The notes below the pieces were generated by a model that worked only from the letters and a program-made list of their open reading frames with translations, ran no database searches and was not told where the DNA came from. Shown here in pieces: positions 1-9,355 of a DNA stretch of 39,157 nucleotides. The translations under genes and the position numbers were made by a program. How positions within the stretch are numbered: position 1 is the stretch's first letter; each line of letters starts with the position of its first letter. Source of the DNA: Peptoniphilus_A sp050943655 (GTDB lineage Bacteria > Bacillota > Clostridia > Tissierellales > Peptoniphilaceae); contig NZ_JBMNPQ010000005.1 of NCBI RefSeq assembly GCF_050943655.1, forward strand, positions 1-39,157. The letters run 5' to 3'.

Positions 1-189
1 TCTCCTTAGTCGAGAACACGGTCTTAAAAAATGGCTTTTTTCTGTATTTTTTAAATACATTTATTTAATATACTGTTTATTGTATTTTATAAAACCATTA
101 ATATTATGTTTTAAATTTAAAAATAATTGTTGATTTTTGTAGATTCAATCTGTAAAATTATTTTTACCAAAAAATTAATAATAGAAATC

Positions 190-245
190 AATTGTAATTA
201 GGCTTGTATAATACAAGCTCGTATCATATAAACCTCATTACAATT
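190..245 (+). promoter_or_regulatory. Predicted adhesin promoter with nested inverted repeats
   Basis: A plausible promoter has a -35 TTGTAT at 205-210 and a -10 TATAAA at 227-232, 16 bp apart. A perfect 17-bp palindrome (8-bp arms 202-209 and 211-218) covers the -35. An outer 9-bp inverted repeat (190-198 with 237-245) flanks the promoter. The adhesin ribosome binding site GAAAGG is at 266-271. The palindrome is what the sequence shows; its use as an operator is inferred. Positions 1-180 are AT-rich and hold no recognisable gene. Confidence 0.45.
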
Positions 246-279
246 AAATCTAAATTTCTATTGAAGAAAGGTTTATGAA

Positions 280-3200
280 ATGATGAATAATTTTAGAAAA
301 AATGCTCTTAGAAATATTGCTATAGCATCAGTTCTTGCTGCTCCAATTAGTGTATTTGCAACAGGTACTGATGATATGGCAACAACTGATGCGGCTCGAG
401 CATCATACGAAATAGCTGCAGAAAGAAGCACCGAGTCAAAAGAAGTTATAGTTGAAAGCGAAAAAGAAAGAGAAGTTTTATCCTCTGACTTCCCTTCTGT
501 AAGAGAAGAAATTTCTACAGTAGTTTCAGAAAATGACAGCTCAGATGATGAAAATTCTCACGATAAAATTGTTTTTAATAAAGATGAAGACGCAGAAAAA
601 TATAAATCAGTTAGATTAGAATCACCTGATTTAAATGAGCTTAGAATAGTAGACCAAGACGGTAGAGATATCTCAGAAATTGCCGAAGATAACTCTAAGC
701 CTAGAGAAGTTGAAAATAACAAAACAACTGAAGGCTCTGACAAAGGAATCTCACTCTTAGATAAAGCTCAAGAGGAGAATATAAAAACTCCATCAGAAGA
801 AGAAAATACAAAAACTCCAGCTGAAGACACTAAGTTAGAACTTAGTCCAGAGATTAATCCTAAAAATTTAGAATCAGCTGATATGACAAGAGAACCAAGA
901 GACATCACAAACGAACTGCTAAACACTAAAGTCAAAATAAGAAAGCAGCGCGAAAATATAATATCTCTTGAAGCAGATGATGGAGAGGCTATCTTCTTTG
1001 ACGCTTCATTCGTTACACCAAAGGGCACTCGTGCAGGAGACACAATTACAATCAATCTGTCAGATAACTACACACTTAAAGGATTGGAGCCAGAAACTGA
1101 CGAAGTTTTATCTATAGAATCTGGCGATGTAGTTATAGCTACTGGAAAAAAAGATGGCAACAAAATCATCTATACTTTCACAGATGCAGTTAATGATAAA
1201 GATTATGCCTTTGGCTACGTTAACTTTGGTGGATTTGATAACAAAGAATTCATAAAAAATTCTGGCAACCAAACTTTCTCCGTAAATATTGGAAATGTTT
1301 CAGCCTCAAAAGATTTATATGTAGATTACGGACGTTATGCAAAAAATGGAAATTTAGAAATAAAAAGTCAATTTACAGACTTTAATGTGGAGACGGGAGA
1401 ATTTACTCAAGTAATATATATTAATCCTAATTCTTACACTGTCTATGCACCTACTATTAGCGAGTACAATAAAAGCATTGGCCTCACTATAGATAATGGA
1501 ATACTGCATTACAAAAAAGAAAGTGATGCATACTTTACAAAAGACAACACAAGTGTTGAAGTTTTAAAATTAAATAAGAATCAAAAACTTCCTGATGCAG
1601 CGTATAAAAATCCTGTCAACGCGAGAAAAGATGAAAGTGTAATTTTAAATTATGACAAGGGAATTGCATATATTGATTTAAATAAAGGTGCAATAGATAC
1701 TCCTTATGTAATTAAAGTAACTTCAAAACTTAGACCAGATGCCAACCCACACGATTTAAATCTATTCTCCGAAGCAACATTATATGGCAATGCAATGCAT
1801 AGCATCTATGATAATTCTTATTATGATGTCTCTTCCAATAATTCACTTCAATATGTAGAGTCAAACGCAGGAGGACTAATCCCAAATGGTAAAGGTACTT
1901 TTAAAGAGCACCATGTCTACTACACAAGAATTGACGGAAAAACTCAAGATAATCCAATCACAATAGACTCAAATACCTTCTCTGGTTACAAAGGCGAAGA
2001 GTACGTGACTGCAAAAAAAGAATTTGATGGATATAAGTTCGACCATATTGACACAAATTCTTTAAAAGATAATCCAGCCTATAACTCAGATGGAAGTACG
2101 ACAGTGGGAACATTTGAAGAAAAGAAAAATAAAGAGATAACTTATATCTACTTCAAAGATATAAAAACCCCTGTTGAAGAAAAAGGTAGCTTCACAGAAA
2201 AACACATCTACACAGAATATGAAAACGGCTATATCGCAAGATCAACTACTCTTACAAATAAAAAGTTAGTGGGTTATGAAAATGAAAGCTTCGTCACTTC
2301 TGCAAAGCCAAATGGAACAGCTGATGCAGTTATGGAAGGCTTCAGATTAGTAAAAGAAGAAATTAAAAAATCACCTGAAATTACTGCAAATATTGACGGA
2401 TCTGAAGTTACTTTGAACTTTATTCCTAACAAAGATCTTGAAATAATTTATATTTATAGAAAAGATACAAATTTTGAGAAACAAGTCGAAGAAAGAGGAA
2501 GCTTTACTGAGAGACATGTTTATGAAGAATACGAAAACGGAGAGCTTATAACAACAACTACTGCAACAAATGATAAAATTTTTGGAAACAGTGACGAAAC
2601 TTTTACAACTTCTGCAAAGCCAAATGGCACAGAATTAAATATTATGGAAGGCTACACATTAGTTAAAGAAAAAATCGAGAAGTCCCCTGAAATTAAAGAA
2701 GACATAAACGGATCTCTAGTAACAACTAATTTCGTCCCTAATAAAGATCTTCTAATCACTTATTACTACAGAAAAGATACGACTCCAGAAAAGCCAATTG
2801 AAGAGAAAGGAAGCTTCACTGAGAGACATATATATGAAGAATATCGTGATGGAAAGCTTGTGAATACTTCTGAGATAAAGCTAGATAAAATGGAAGGTAA
2901 CACTGACGACTTATTTGTCACATCAGCAAAGCCAAATGGCATAGCAGGTGACAAAAAAGAGGGCTTTAGATTAATTCCTGAAAGAATTACAAAATCAAAA
3001 GAAATTACAGAAAATATCGATGGAACTGAAGTTGAAGCAAACTTTATAATTGATAAAGATCTTGAAGTGACTTATGTTTACAGAAAAGACACTTATACAG
3101 AAAAACCTACTGAGGAAAAAGGAAGTTTTACTGAAAGACACATTTACGAAGAATATTCTGATGGAAAACTCGTGAGCACTTCAGAAATTAAGCTTAAAAA

Positions 3201-3846
3201 GATAGAAGGTACGAGCGATGATAAGTTCACTACTTCAGCTAAACCTAATGGAACTGAAGAAAATAAAAAAGAAGGATTTAAACTTGTTTCCGATAAAATT
3301 ACGAAGTCTAGTGAAATCACTGTAAATGTAGACGGATCAGTCGTTGAATATAACTTTATCCCTAACAAAGATCTTGAAGTAACTTATGTTTATAGAAAAG
3401 ATGTCTTCACAAAAAATCCTAAGAATAATGATAGAGATATAGAAAAACCTGGTAAAGATAAAAAATCTAATAGAGATAAGATTACTAATAGAGATAAAAA
3501 TTCAGGCGGAGATACAAAAATAACAATAACTCCTAAAACTGAAATTGTACCAGAACCTATTAAGCCGATTGAGCCAATGAAGAATGAAGAAAATAAAAAA
3601 GTAGAAGATGACTTTGAATTAATCTTGAGCAAAAGCATTCCAGAAAAATCTGAAAACATCGAAACAATTAAAACTGTAGAAACATCAAAAGAATCTATAA
3701 AGGGTTTAAGCCCACTAAAAGTTAAAGAAGATTATTCTAAAGCTCCAAAGACTTATGATGCTGGTGTTCTTTCTTATGTAGGTCTTGGCGGATTTGCTTC
3801 TGCCCTACTTGCCTTCTTCGAGTCTTGGAGGAGAAAGAGAAAATAA
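280..3846 (+). CDS. MSCRAMM-like cell-wall adhesin with 104-residue repeats
   Basis: A 1188-residue secreted surface protein. Residues 1-27 form a signal peptide (basic start, hydrophobic core, VFA cleavage-like end). Residues 30-220 are acidic and low in complexity. Residues about 225-520 resemble the two Ig-like ligand-binding domains of staphylococcal Sdr/Clf adhesins: IIYTFTDAVND at 296-306 matches the TYTFTDYVD hallmark, VIYINPN at 378-384 matches the second-domain motif, and a VTSK..P stretch near 485 matches the latch region. A divergent repeat begins near 539, followed by four repeats with glycines at 636, 740, 844 and 948, exactly 104 residues apart, each ending in a MucBP-like VTYVYRKD. 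A charged linker leads to a sorting signal APKTYDAG (1155-1162), a hydrophobic stretch and RRKRK. The adjacent sortase gene supports wall anchoring. The ligand is unknown; fibrinogen or another extracellular matrix protein is only a family-based guess. Confidence 0.85.
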   Translation: MMNNFRKNALRNIAIASVLAAPISVFATGTDDMATTDAARASYEIAAERSTESKEVIVESEKEREVLSSDFPSVREEISTVVSENDSSDDENSHDKIVFNKDEDAEKYKSVRLESPDLNELRIVDQDGRDISEIAEDNSKPREVENNKTTEGSDKGISLLDKAQEENIKTPSEEENTKTPAEDTKLELSPEINPKNLESADMTREPRDITNELLNTKVKIRKQRENIISLEADDGEAIFFDASFVTPKGTRAGDTITINLSDNYTLKGLEPETDEVLSIESGDVVIATGKKDGNKIIYTFTDAVNDKDYAFGYVNFGGFDNKEFIKNSGNQTFSVNIGNVSASKDLYVDYGRYAKNGNLEIKSQFTDFNVETGEFTQVIYINPNSYTVYAPTISEYNKSIGLTIDNGILHYKKESDAYFTKDNTSVEVLKLNKNQKLPDAAYKNPVNARKDESVILNYDKGIAYIDLNKGAIDTPYVIKVTSKLRPDANPHDLNLFSEATLYGNAMHSIYDNSYYDVSSNNSLQYVESNAGGLIPNGKGTFKEHHVYYTRIDGKTQDNPITIDSNTFSGYKGEEYVTAKKEFDGYKFDHIDTNSLKDNPAYNSDGSTTVGTFEEKKNKEITYIYFKDIKTPVEEKGSFTEKHIYTEYENGYIARSTTLTNKKLVGYENESFVTSAKPNGTADAVMEGFRLVKEEIKKSPEITANIDGSEVTLNFIPNKDLEIIYIYRKDTNFEKQVEERGSFTERHVYEEYENGELITTTTATNDKIFGNSDETFTTSAKPNGTELNIMEGYTLVKEKIEKSPEIKEDINGSLVTTNFVPNKDLLITYYYRKDTTPEKPIEEKGSFTERHIYEEYRDGKLVNTSEIKLDKMEGNTDDLFVTSAKPNGIAGDKKEGFRLIPERITKSKEITENIDGTEVEANFIIDKDLEVTYVYRKDTYTEKPTEEKGSFTERHIYEEYSDGKLVSTSEIKLKKIEGTSDDKFTTSAKPNGTEENKKEGFKLVSDKITKSSEITVNVDGSVVEYNFIPNKDLEVTYVYRKDVFTKNPKNNDRDIEKPGKDKKSNRDKITNRDKNSGGDTKITITPKTEIVPEPIKPIEPMKNEENKKVEDDFELILSKSIPEKSENIETIKTVETSKESIKGLSPLKVKEDYSKAPKTYDAGVLSYVGLGGFASALLAFFESWRRKRK
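2173..3405 (+). repeat. Four 312-bp in-frame tandem repeats in the adhesin
   Basis: The GSF codons recur at 2185, 2497, 2809 and 3121, an exact 312-bp period with no indels. Each unit begins with an E(E/R)GSFTE(K/R)H(I/V)Y motif, contains SAKPNG, and ends in PNKDL or DKDL followed by a YxYRKD motif. Units 3 and 4 share the most sequence (for example TSEIKL). The array could expand or contract by recombination. Confidence 0.9.
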
Positions 3847-3868
3847 TAAAAATCTGTGGAGGTGACTT

Positions 3869-4648
3869 TTGAAAAATAAATTTATAAGAATTATAGAAGT
3901 ATTTTTAATACTTTGCATAATCTTTTCGATTTATAAAATTTCAGATTACCACAAGTTAAATAAATCTTTTAAAGAAGATAATCGTGAATTTCAAAATATA
4001 ATCAGCACCTCAGAAGATAAATCTTTAAATAATCTAGATAGTGATACTAAAAAACCTGTGGCAAACACATCTATTGAGAGCTCAAATGTGAAAACAAATG
4101 ATGTGTCGCCACAAGAAAAAATAAAAAAACTTAGTGCAAGGTATAAAAATGTAATTGGCAGAATCATTGTTCCTGGCACGGATATAGATTTTCCCATTGT
4201 AAAGGGTCGCGACAATTCTTTTTATCTAAATCACAATTATAAAAATGAGTACCATCCCTTTGGGGCAGTCTTCATGGATGCGAGAAATTCCAAAAACTTT
4301 AGCGACTTAAACACTATCCTCTACGGCCACAATGTAAGGAGTGGTCATGTGTTTCACGATTTAGAAAAGTTTAAAGATAGAGACTTTTCTAATGAGCACA
4401 GAGAAATAATAATCGATACGCCAGAAGAAAGAATGATCTATGAGATAATTGCAGTCTACACTGCTGGTGAATATGATAATTACAGATCTCCAAATTATTC
4501 GGAAGATGAATGGAAAGATTTTATTAGTCGAATAGATAGTAAAAATAAATTAAATAATTCTATTAATTTAGATGGTAAAAATATTTTAACTCTTTCCACT
4601 TGTTCAGATGAAGACGATAGACTCGTAATTCACGCCGTAAAAATTTAA
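3869..4648 (+). CDS. Class B-type sortase
   Basis: A 259-residue membrane-anchored transpeptidase predicted to cleave a sorting signal and attach the protein to peptidoglycan. Residues 7-24 form the N-terminal signal anchor. The catalytic triad is visible: His154 in LYGHN, Cys245 in the class B-type TLSTC motif, and Arg251 in DDRLVIHAV at the C-terminus. The start is a TTG with GGAGG at 3858-3862, six bases upstream; no better start exists. It lies 22 bp after the adhesin stop on the same strand with no terminator between, so the two are probably co-transcribed and the adhesin is its likely substrate. Subfamily within class B and substrate motif are not established from sequence alone. Confidence 0.9.
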   Translation: MKNKFIRIIEVFLILCIIFSIYKISDYHKLNKSFKEDNREFQNIISTSEDKSLNNLDSDTKKPVANTSIESSNVKTNDVSPQEKIKKLSARYKNVIGRIIVPGTDIDFPIVKGRDNSFYLNHNYKNEYHPFGAVFMDARNSKNFSDLNTILYGHNVRSGHVFHDLEKFKDRDFSNEHREIIIDTPEERMIYEIIAVYTAGEYDNYRSPNYSEDEWKDFISRIDSKNKLNNSINLDGKNILTLSTCSDEDDRLVIHAVKI

Positions 4649-4670
4649 TTTAAAAGATAGTCTTTTGCAC

Positions 4671-4705
4671 AAAAAAGCTAGCCCATTTAAGAGCTAGCTT
4701 TTTTT
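4671..4705 (+). terminator. Bidirectional Rho-independent terminator
   Basis: A perfect 12-bp stem (4671-4682 with 4693-4704) is formed by an A6-GCTAGC / GCTAGC-T6 palindrome, with a 10-nt loop and a seven-T run. It lies between the convergent sortase and oleate hydratase genes and has U-tracts on both strands, so it can end transcripts from both sides. Confidence 0.92.
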
Positions 4706-4729
4706 ATATATTTATCTAAAAGGATATGA

Positions 4730-6526
4730 TTATAGTAAGTTAAATTCTTTTAACATGTCTTCTATTTCTGTTCCGCCGATTAGTTTTGCAACTTCTGCAA
4801 GTTTATCTAGCGGAATATCAATTCTTGGTCTTTCGCCGTCGTTAAGTGCACTAACTCCTGCCAATAGATATCTTACATCATATCTTGAAGCAAATACTTC
4901 TGGAACTCTCTTTTCAACACCAGTTAGTACATATACAGCTTCCATTGCGCATCTTCCAGAATATTCTGTAGTAAATACTGTGTCACGTCCTGGATCATCA
5001 AGTGTTTCTACAAATTGACCAAGGAATGCAAAGTTAACTGCGTTCTTAGGAACTACATAAGGTCTATCTCCAAAGCTTCTTGGCATAAATTGTGCAGTTA
5101 TATATGGCATAAATACTGGAATTGTTGAAGTTTCTTTTACTAGTCTTTCAATTTCTTCTTCAGGAACTCCAATTTGATATAGCCATTCTTTTGCAATTTC
5201 TTCACCAGTACATTCTCTCATTGGTTTCTTAATGTAGTCGCCTTCAACATTTGTAAATAGTGAATAAACCCAAACTACAAATTCATCTTCAGGTTGACCA
5301 ATGTATTGACCTTGTCTATTTATAGTCCAGCTCATTAGCCATTTAGAATCTCTTGCTGTTACAATACCGCCAGTTACAACTTTGCCTGTGTAAGGGCTTC
5401 TCATTGTTATCTTTTCTACATAGTCTGCAATTTCTTTACTCTTAACTGTAACTGTTGCAGATTCCCAATTTGTCTTTTCAATATCAGATGTAAATACTTC
5501 TGGTTTACCAAATTCAGGAGATTTCTTTGCAATGTTCTTCCAAAGTTTAAAGGCTTCTTCTGTATTGATATTTAAATCAGGTGCCTTGTCGTTAGTACCA
5601 TAAGCAGATGAGTCTACAATTGAACCTGTCGTAATGAATAATAAATCATTTTCTGTAAGATCAATTGATTTATCTTCTCCAGTTTTTGAATCAACTGCGA
5701 TTATTTTTTTAGCAACTTTCTTATCGTCAGTTAAGTCAAAGTCAACATCAACAACATTGTAATTATATTCTGTCTTTACTCCCTTTTCTTTTAACCATTT
5801 CATTAGTGGCACTACAAGAGATTCATATTGATCGTATCTTGTAAATTGTAGTGCAGATAGATCTGGAAGACCAGATACGTGGTGGATAAATCTATTGATG
5901 TATAGTTTTAATTCCAAAACGCTGTGCCAGTTTTCGAAAGCAAACATAGTTCTATAGAATGTCCAAAAGTCACTTTCCAAAAATTCTTCAGAGAAAACTT
6001 CTTCAACGCTAACACCTTGTAATTTTCTATCAGGTGTCATTAGTAGTTGGATTATTTCTTTAACTACATCTGGTGAAAGGTTGAATTTTCCGTTGTCATA
6101 CCTCTTTCCTTGATTTTTTGTAACTCTACATTTACTAAAGTTTGGGTCGTCTAAATTTGTGTAATAATAATCGTCAAGTATTGACATATTTGGGTCTTCT
6201 CTTGATGGAACTACACTAAATAAATCCCAAAGTACTTCGAAGTGATGTCCAGTTTCACGTCCGCCTCTTGCTACGTAATTTACTTCAGATAGAAGCATTC
6301 CATCTAGTGCGCCACCTGCTATGTCGTCCTTTTCTAAAAATGTAATTTTAGATGGATCCATCTTTGCATCTTTAATCAAAAATCCTGCTGTTGCAAGTCC
6401 CGCAATTCCTGTACCTACGATATAGGCTTTCTTATCATCAATTCCTTTTGGCTTTCTTGAGTTTACAAGTCTGTCGTAATCTCCATTGCCAAGTTTTAAT
6501 CTTTCGTCAAATGTTTTAATTTTCAT
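4730..6526 (-). CDS. ohyA: Oleate hydratase (MCRA family, FAD-dependent)
   Basis: A 598-residue flavoprotein of the 67-kDa myosin-cross-reactive antigen family, which hydrates cis-9 unsaturated fatty acids such as oleate to 10-hydroxy fatty acids (EC 4.2.1.53). It is a cytosolic or membrane-peripheral enzyme. The dinucleotide-binding motif VGTGIAG is at residues 37-43. The diagnostic RGGRE loop (88-91) is followed by HHFEVLWDLF; Glu91 corresponds to the water-activating Glu in characterised enzymes. The following Met, common in the family, is Thr here. Length matches the family. Start ATG has AAGGAG at 6533-6538. It detoxifies unsaturated fatty acids in other Firmicutes; next to adhesin and MprF genes this suggests a host-lipid defence role (inference). 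It appears to be a single-gene transcript between two terminators. Confidence 0.95.
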   Translation of the reverse strand: MKIKTFDERLKLGNGDYDRLVNSRKPKGIDDKKAYIVGTGIAGLATAGFLIKDAKMDPSKITFLEKDDIAGGALDGMLLSEVNYVARGGRETGHHFEVLWDLFSVVPSREDPNMSILDDYYYTNLDDPNFSKCRVTKNQGKRYDNGKFNLSPDVVKEIIQLLMTPDRKLQGVSVEEVFSEEFLESDFWTFYRTMFAFENWHSVLELKLYINRFIHHVSGLPDLSALQFTRYDQYESLVVPLMKWLKEKGVKTEYNYNVVDVDFDLTDDKKVAKKIIAVDSKTGEDKSIDLTENDLLFITTGSIVDSSAYGTNDKAPDLNINTEEAFKLWKNIAKKSPEFGKPEVFTSDIEKTNWESATVTVKSKEIADYVEKITMRSPYTGKVVTGGIVTARDSKWLMSWTINRQGQYIGQPEDEFVVWVYSLFTNVEGDYIKKPMRECTGEEIAKEWLYQIGVPEEEIERLVKETSTIPVFMPYITAQFMPRSFGDRPYVVPKNAVNFAFLGQFVETLDDPGRDTVFTTEYSGRCAMEAVYVLTGVEKRVPEVFASRYDVRYLLAGVSALNDGERPRIDIPLDKLAEVAKLIGGTEIEDMLKEFNLL

Positions 6527-6608
6527 AATGATTCTCCTTCTTCAATTAATAAAATTATTTAAAAGAAACTTTAAAATCACTTCACTGTACTTATATGATA
6601 ACCCGGCA

Positions 6609-6635
6609 ATCGATTTTCTAAAATGGTTAATCGAC
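6609..6635 (-). promoter_or_regulatory. Inverted repeat upstream of ohyA, possible operator
   Basis: TCGATT and AATCGA half-sites lie about 11 bp apart in the ohyA upstream region (6527-6736). This could be a regulator site near the ohyA promoter, but the promoter hexamers are not clear and no binding protein is identified. The TetR gene at 9356-9928 is one candidate only because it is nearby. Confidence 0.25.
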
Positions 6636-6690
6636 AACTTCTGTTAGAACTTTAACATAGTATCATGAATTGACTACTTTTTAGGCAAAA

Positions 6691-6725
6691 ATAAAAAAAT
6701 GCACAAATACTAAATTTATGCATTT
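6691..6725 (-). terminator. Terminator after mprF-like gene
   Basis: On the minus strand AAATGCA (6725-6719) pairs with TGCATTT (6703-6697) across a 15-nt loop, followed by T7-A-T5. It sits 12 bp past the stop of the 6737-9268 gene. The 7-bp stem is modest, but the U-tract is strong. Confidence 0.7.
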
Positions 6726-6736
6726 GATTAAAATAT

Positions 6737-9268
6737 TTAGTTGTTCTTCTTTCTATTTACATCTGTCGTCTCAAGCTTTACTAAAATTAAAACTAAATAG
6801 ACAAGCCATGTCTTTTTAGAATAACTTGTGTAGCGAGGCTGCCACTCTGTGACAAATTTTTCTTTATAATTTCTAAGCCCTTCAAAGGAATAAAATCTGT
6901 CTCCAAATTTATAAATTAAAAAGGCAAGCTTCTCCTGCAAAAAGCTATTTTCATTAACTCCAACATTGTATAGAGGTGCCATGCCAAGATCAAAACTTTT
7001 TTTGCCAGCATCTTTAAAATGTAAAAATATATTTATAAATAAAAAATCCATTGTCCCACTGGGCGCCTTGTCTTCGTCAAACCTCATGAGATCCACTGAG
7101 ACTTCATCTGAATTTTTATTTGGCATAATATTTGCAAAGGCAACTATTTCGCCTTCATCACTTTTAACGACAGCTATCTGAGACTTCTTTAGGTATGTCT
7201 CATCAAAAAAACCTAAAGAGAAGCCCTTCTCCTTTCTTCCGTCCAACCATTTGTCTGAAATTATTTTTAATTTTTCCATAAGTTCGCCTGAGAATGGAGG
7301 CTCTAATATTTCAAATGTAAAGCCACTCTTTTGAACTTTATTTAGCGCATTTCTAAGAGACTTCTTGCTGCTTCCCGTCAAAGAAAAATCTTCCAAGTTG
7401 ACACTTGCATTTTCTCCAAATTTCATAAATTCAAAACCAAAGTCGTGAAGTTTTAAAATATAATCCTCCGAAATTTCATAAAACACTGGACTATATCCAT
7501 AAAGATCGGCTTTCTTAATGAAATTTTCAATAAGTCTTCCGTATGAAGCTGGATCTCCAAAAGGCTCACCCATTACCACAACTTTATCTTTATAAGTTGC
7601 AAATTGCAGTGCCGCATTTACTCTTTTTTCTTCGTCCCTTATATAAAACATTTCCTTATCTCCCAAGTACGAAAGACCTGCAGTTGTGTTTGATTGATAA
7701 GTTTTAAGTAAATAATCTATTGTAGAAAAGTCAGGGTCCTGTCCTATTTTTTCTTTATTCCCCTCAAGATAAATATTTAAGATGTAGACAAATACAAATA
7801 AAATGCCAATAAAAATTAAACTTTTAACTAGAGGTATCTCAAAGGGCAAGAGAATAAAATCATTGATGCTTTTTATTCTTATGAATCTATAATTTCTTGT
7901 GAACTCTAATATAGAAATTAATGTGAGAAAAATTATAAAAATAGAAATTTTCGTCACACTCTCATAAGAGTAGACTAACTGCTTCCTATAAAGTTCATCT
8001 CTACTTATAATTGCCAAAATCATACAAAAAATAATATATGAAATTGTGTATATGCTAAAATCTGTCACTGAGGCATAAATAAGTCCCAAAAATAAAAAAA
8101 TTTCAGTCGGATAAAATGCTCTCTTTACCCTGTTATCGATGGCTATTCCAAGATAAATGTAAAGAAAACCAAGTACGACACTTGGAAACTGGTATATGAT
8201 ATTTCCCCTTAAGTGTCCAAACTTGCTAAGCCATTTTATCTCCTCAAGTTCATCTGGTATTGTGACAGATAAAATTAAAAAGAATGCCAAAAGAAATAAC
8301 ATGCCAGCTAGTAAATCACAGCTCATGGACTTTATTAAATTTGAGCCCTTATCGTCTTTTTTTTTATCAAAAAAGTTTGAAGAATTTTTGATGAAGAATA
8401 TAAGACCTATGAAAAATGGAATTATATAATAAAATAATCTGTATAAAAGTAGCCAAGAAAGTATTAGCTCGCGACTAATTCCAGTAGAAGAAAGTATTGA
8501 CAATGCAACTAGATCAAATGATCCAAGTCCACCTGGAATCATGGAAACAATGCCCATTAAAATAGAAATTACATACACTCCAAGAAGTCTAAAGAAGTTT
8601 ATCTCGACACCTAATAGATGCCCTATAAGATAAAAACTACAAAATGCAAGAGACCACTCAAGGACTGATGTCAAAGAAAATTTTAGGGCAAAAGCCAAAG
8701 AGAACTTAGGTCCGTCTGAATTTTTAATTTTTGATGCAATAAGCGCAACGAAGTAGTATAAAAGTCCTCCAATTAAAACCACAAAATAGTTTAAAATAAT
8801 GGCGTCTTTAGTAAGTAGAGCGTGAATTAAAGATACAAGAGATAAAAATGAGCAGCCTGTGAAGTAAAACAAAAATGATTTTACAATCATCTTCATTAGA
8901 GGCCCTTTCTCCTTGTCGTCTCCAAAATATTCGGCTCTTAGTCCGATATTTATAATTCCGCCAAATCCTATTAAGTTGTTAAAAGTATTTATGGTAATGC
9001 TTCTCTCAATAATATATTTCCTGTCACGCACATCGCCCATCATATCATTAAAGAGAAAATCGTAATTTATCATTGGCGTAATGGCAAGAAGAGAAAAAAT
9101 CCCTATAACTGCCATTTTAAAAATTCCAATTGACTCCATGATGTTTTTTAGCTCTGATATGGAAATTTCTTTTCTAAGCTTTGAGAGTTCAAATACAATC
9201 AAAACGATTATTCCAATAAAGAAAATAGTTTTAATATATTTTAAAGCTTTTTTAAAATTTTCTTTCAT
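6737..9268 (-). CDS. mprF: MprF-like phosphatidylglycerol aminoacyltransferase/flippase
   Basis: A large membrane protein of the MprF family, which transfers lysine (or alanine) from aminoacyl-tRNA to phosphatidylglycerol and flips the product outward, lowering surface negative charge and giving resistance to cationic peptides and daptomycin. The N-terminal ~530 residues carry many hydrophobic helices, including the flippase motif GGLGSFDLVALS. The C-terminal ~300 residues form the cytosolic GNAT-like synthase, with conserved LGMAPLYNVG and the (Y/F)SFEGLRNYKEKF..W.PRY signature near the end. I place the start at ATG 9268, where GGGGA precedes it by 5 bases; a TTG at 9280 in frame lacks a ribosome binding site. 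That gives 843 residues, normal for MprF. The amino acid transferred cannot be read from sequence. A TetR gene lies directly upstream on the same strand. Confidence 0.92.
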   Translation of the reverse strand: MKENFKKALKYIKTIFFIGIIVLIVFELSKLRKEISISELKNIMESIGIFKMAVIGIFSLLAITPMINYDFLFNDMMGDVRDRKYIIERSITINTFNNLIGFGGIINIGLRAEYFGDDKEKGPLMKMIVKSFLFYFTGCSFLSLVSLIHALLTKDAIILNYFVVLIGGLLYYFVALIASKIKNSDGPKFSLAFALKFSLTSVLEWSLAFCSFYLIGHLLGVEINFFRLLGVYVISILMGIVSMIPGGLGSFDLVALSILSSTGISRELILSWLLLYRLFYYIIPFFIGLIFFIKNSSNFFDKKKDDKGSNLIKSMSCDLLAGMLFLLAFFLILSVTIPDELEEIKWLSKFGHLRGNIIYQFPSVVLGFLYIYLGIAIDNRVKRAFYPTEIFLFLGLIYASVTDFSIYTISYIIFCMILAIISRDELYRKQLVYSYESVTKISIFIIFLTLISILEFTRNYRFIRIKSINDFILLPFEIPLVKSLIFIGILFVFVYILNIYLEGNKEKIGQDPDFSTIDYLLKTYQSNTTAGLSYLGDKEMFYIRDEEKRVNAALQFATYKDKVVVMGEPFGDPASYGRLIENFIKKADLYGYSPVFYEISEDYILKLHDFGFEFMKFGENASVNLEDFSLTGSSKKSLRNALNKVQKSGFTFEILEPPFSGELMEKLKIISDKWLDGRKEKGFSLGFFDETYLKKSQIAVVKSDEGEIVAFANIMPNKNSDEVSVDLMRFDEDKAPSGTMDFLFINIFLHFKDAGKKSFDLGMAPLYNVGVNENSFLQEKLAFLIYKFGDRFYSFEGLRNYKEKFVTEWQPRYTSYSKKTWLVYLVLILVKLETTDVNRKKNN

Positions 9269-9355
9269 AGTCTTCCCCAATTTTATGTCTAATCTATAAT
9301 TTTAAATAATTTAATAATAATTAAAAATTTCTATTTAATCCCTTAAAAATTTTAA

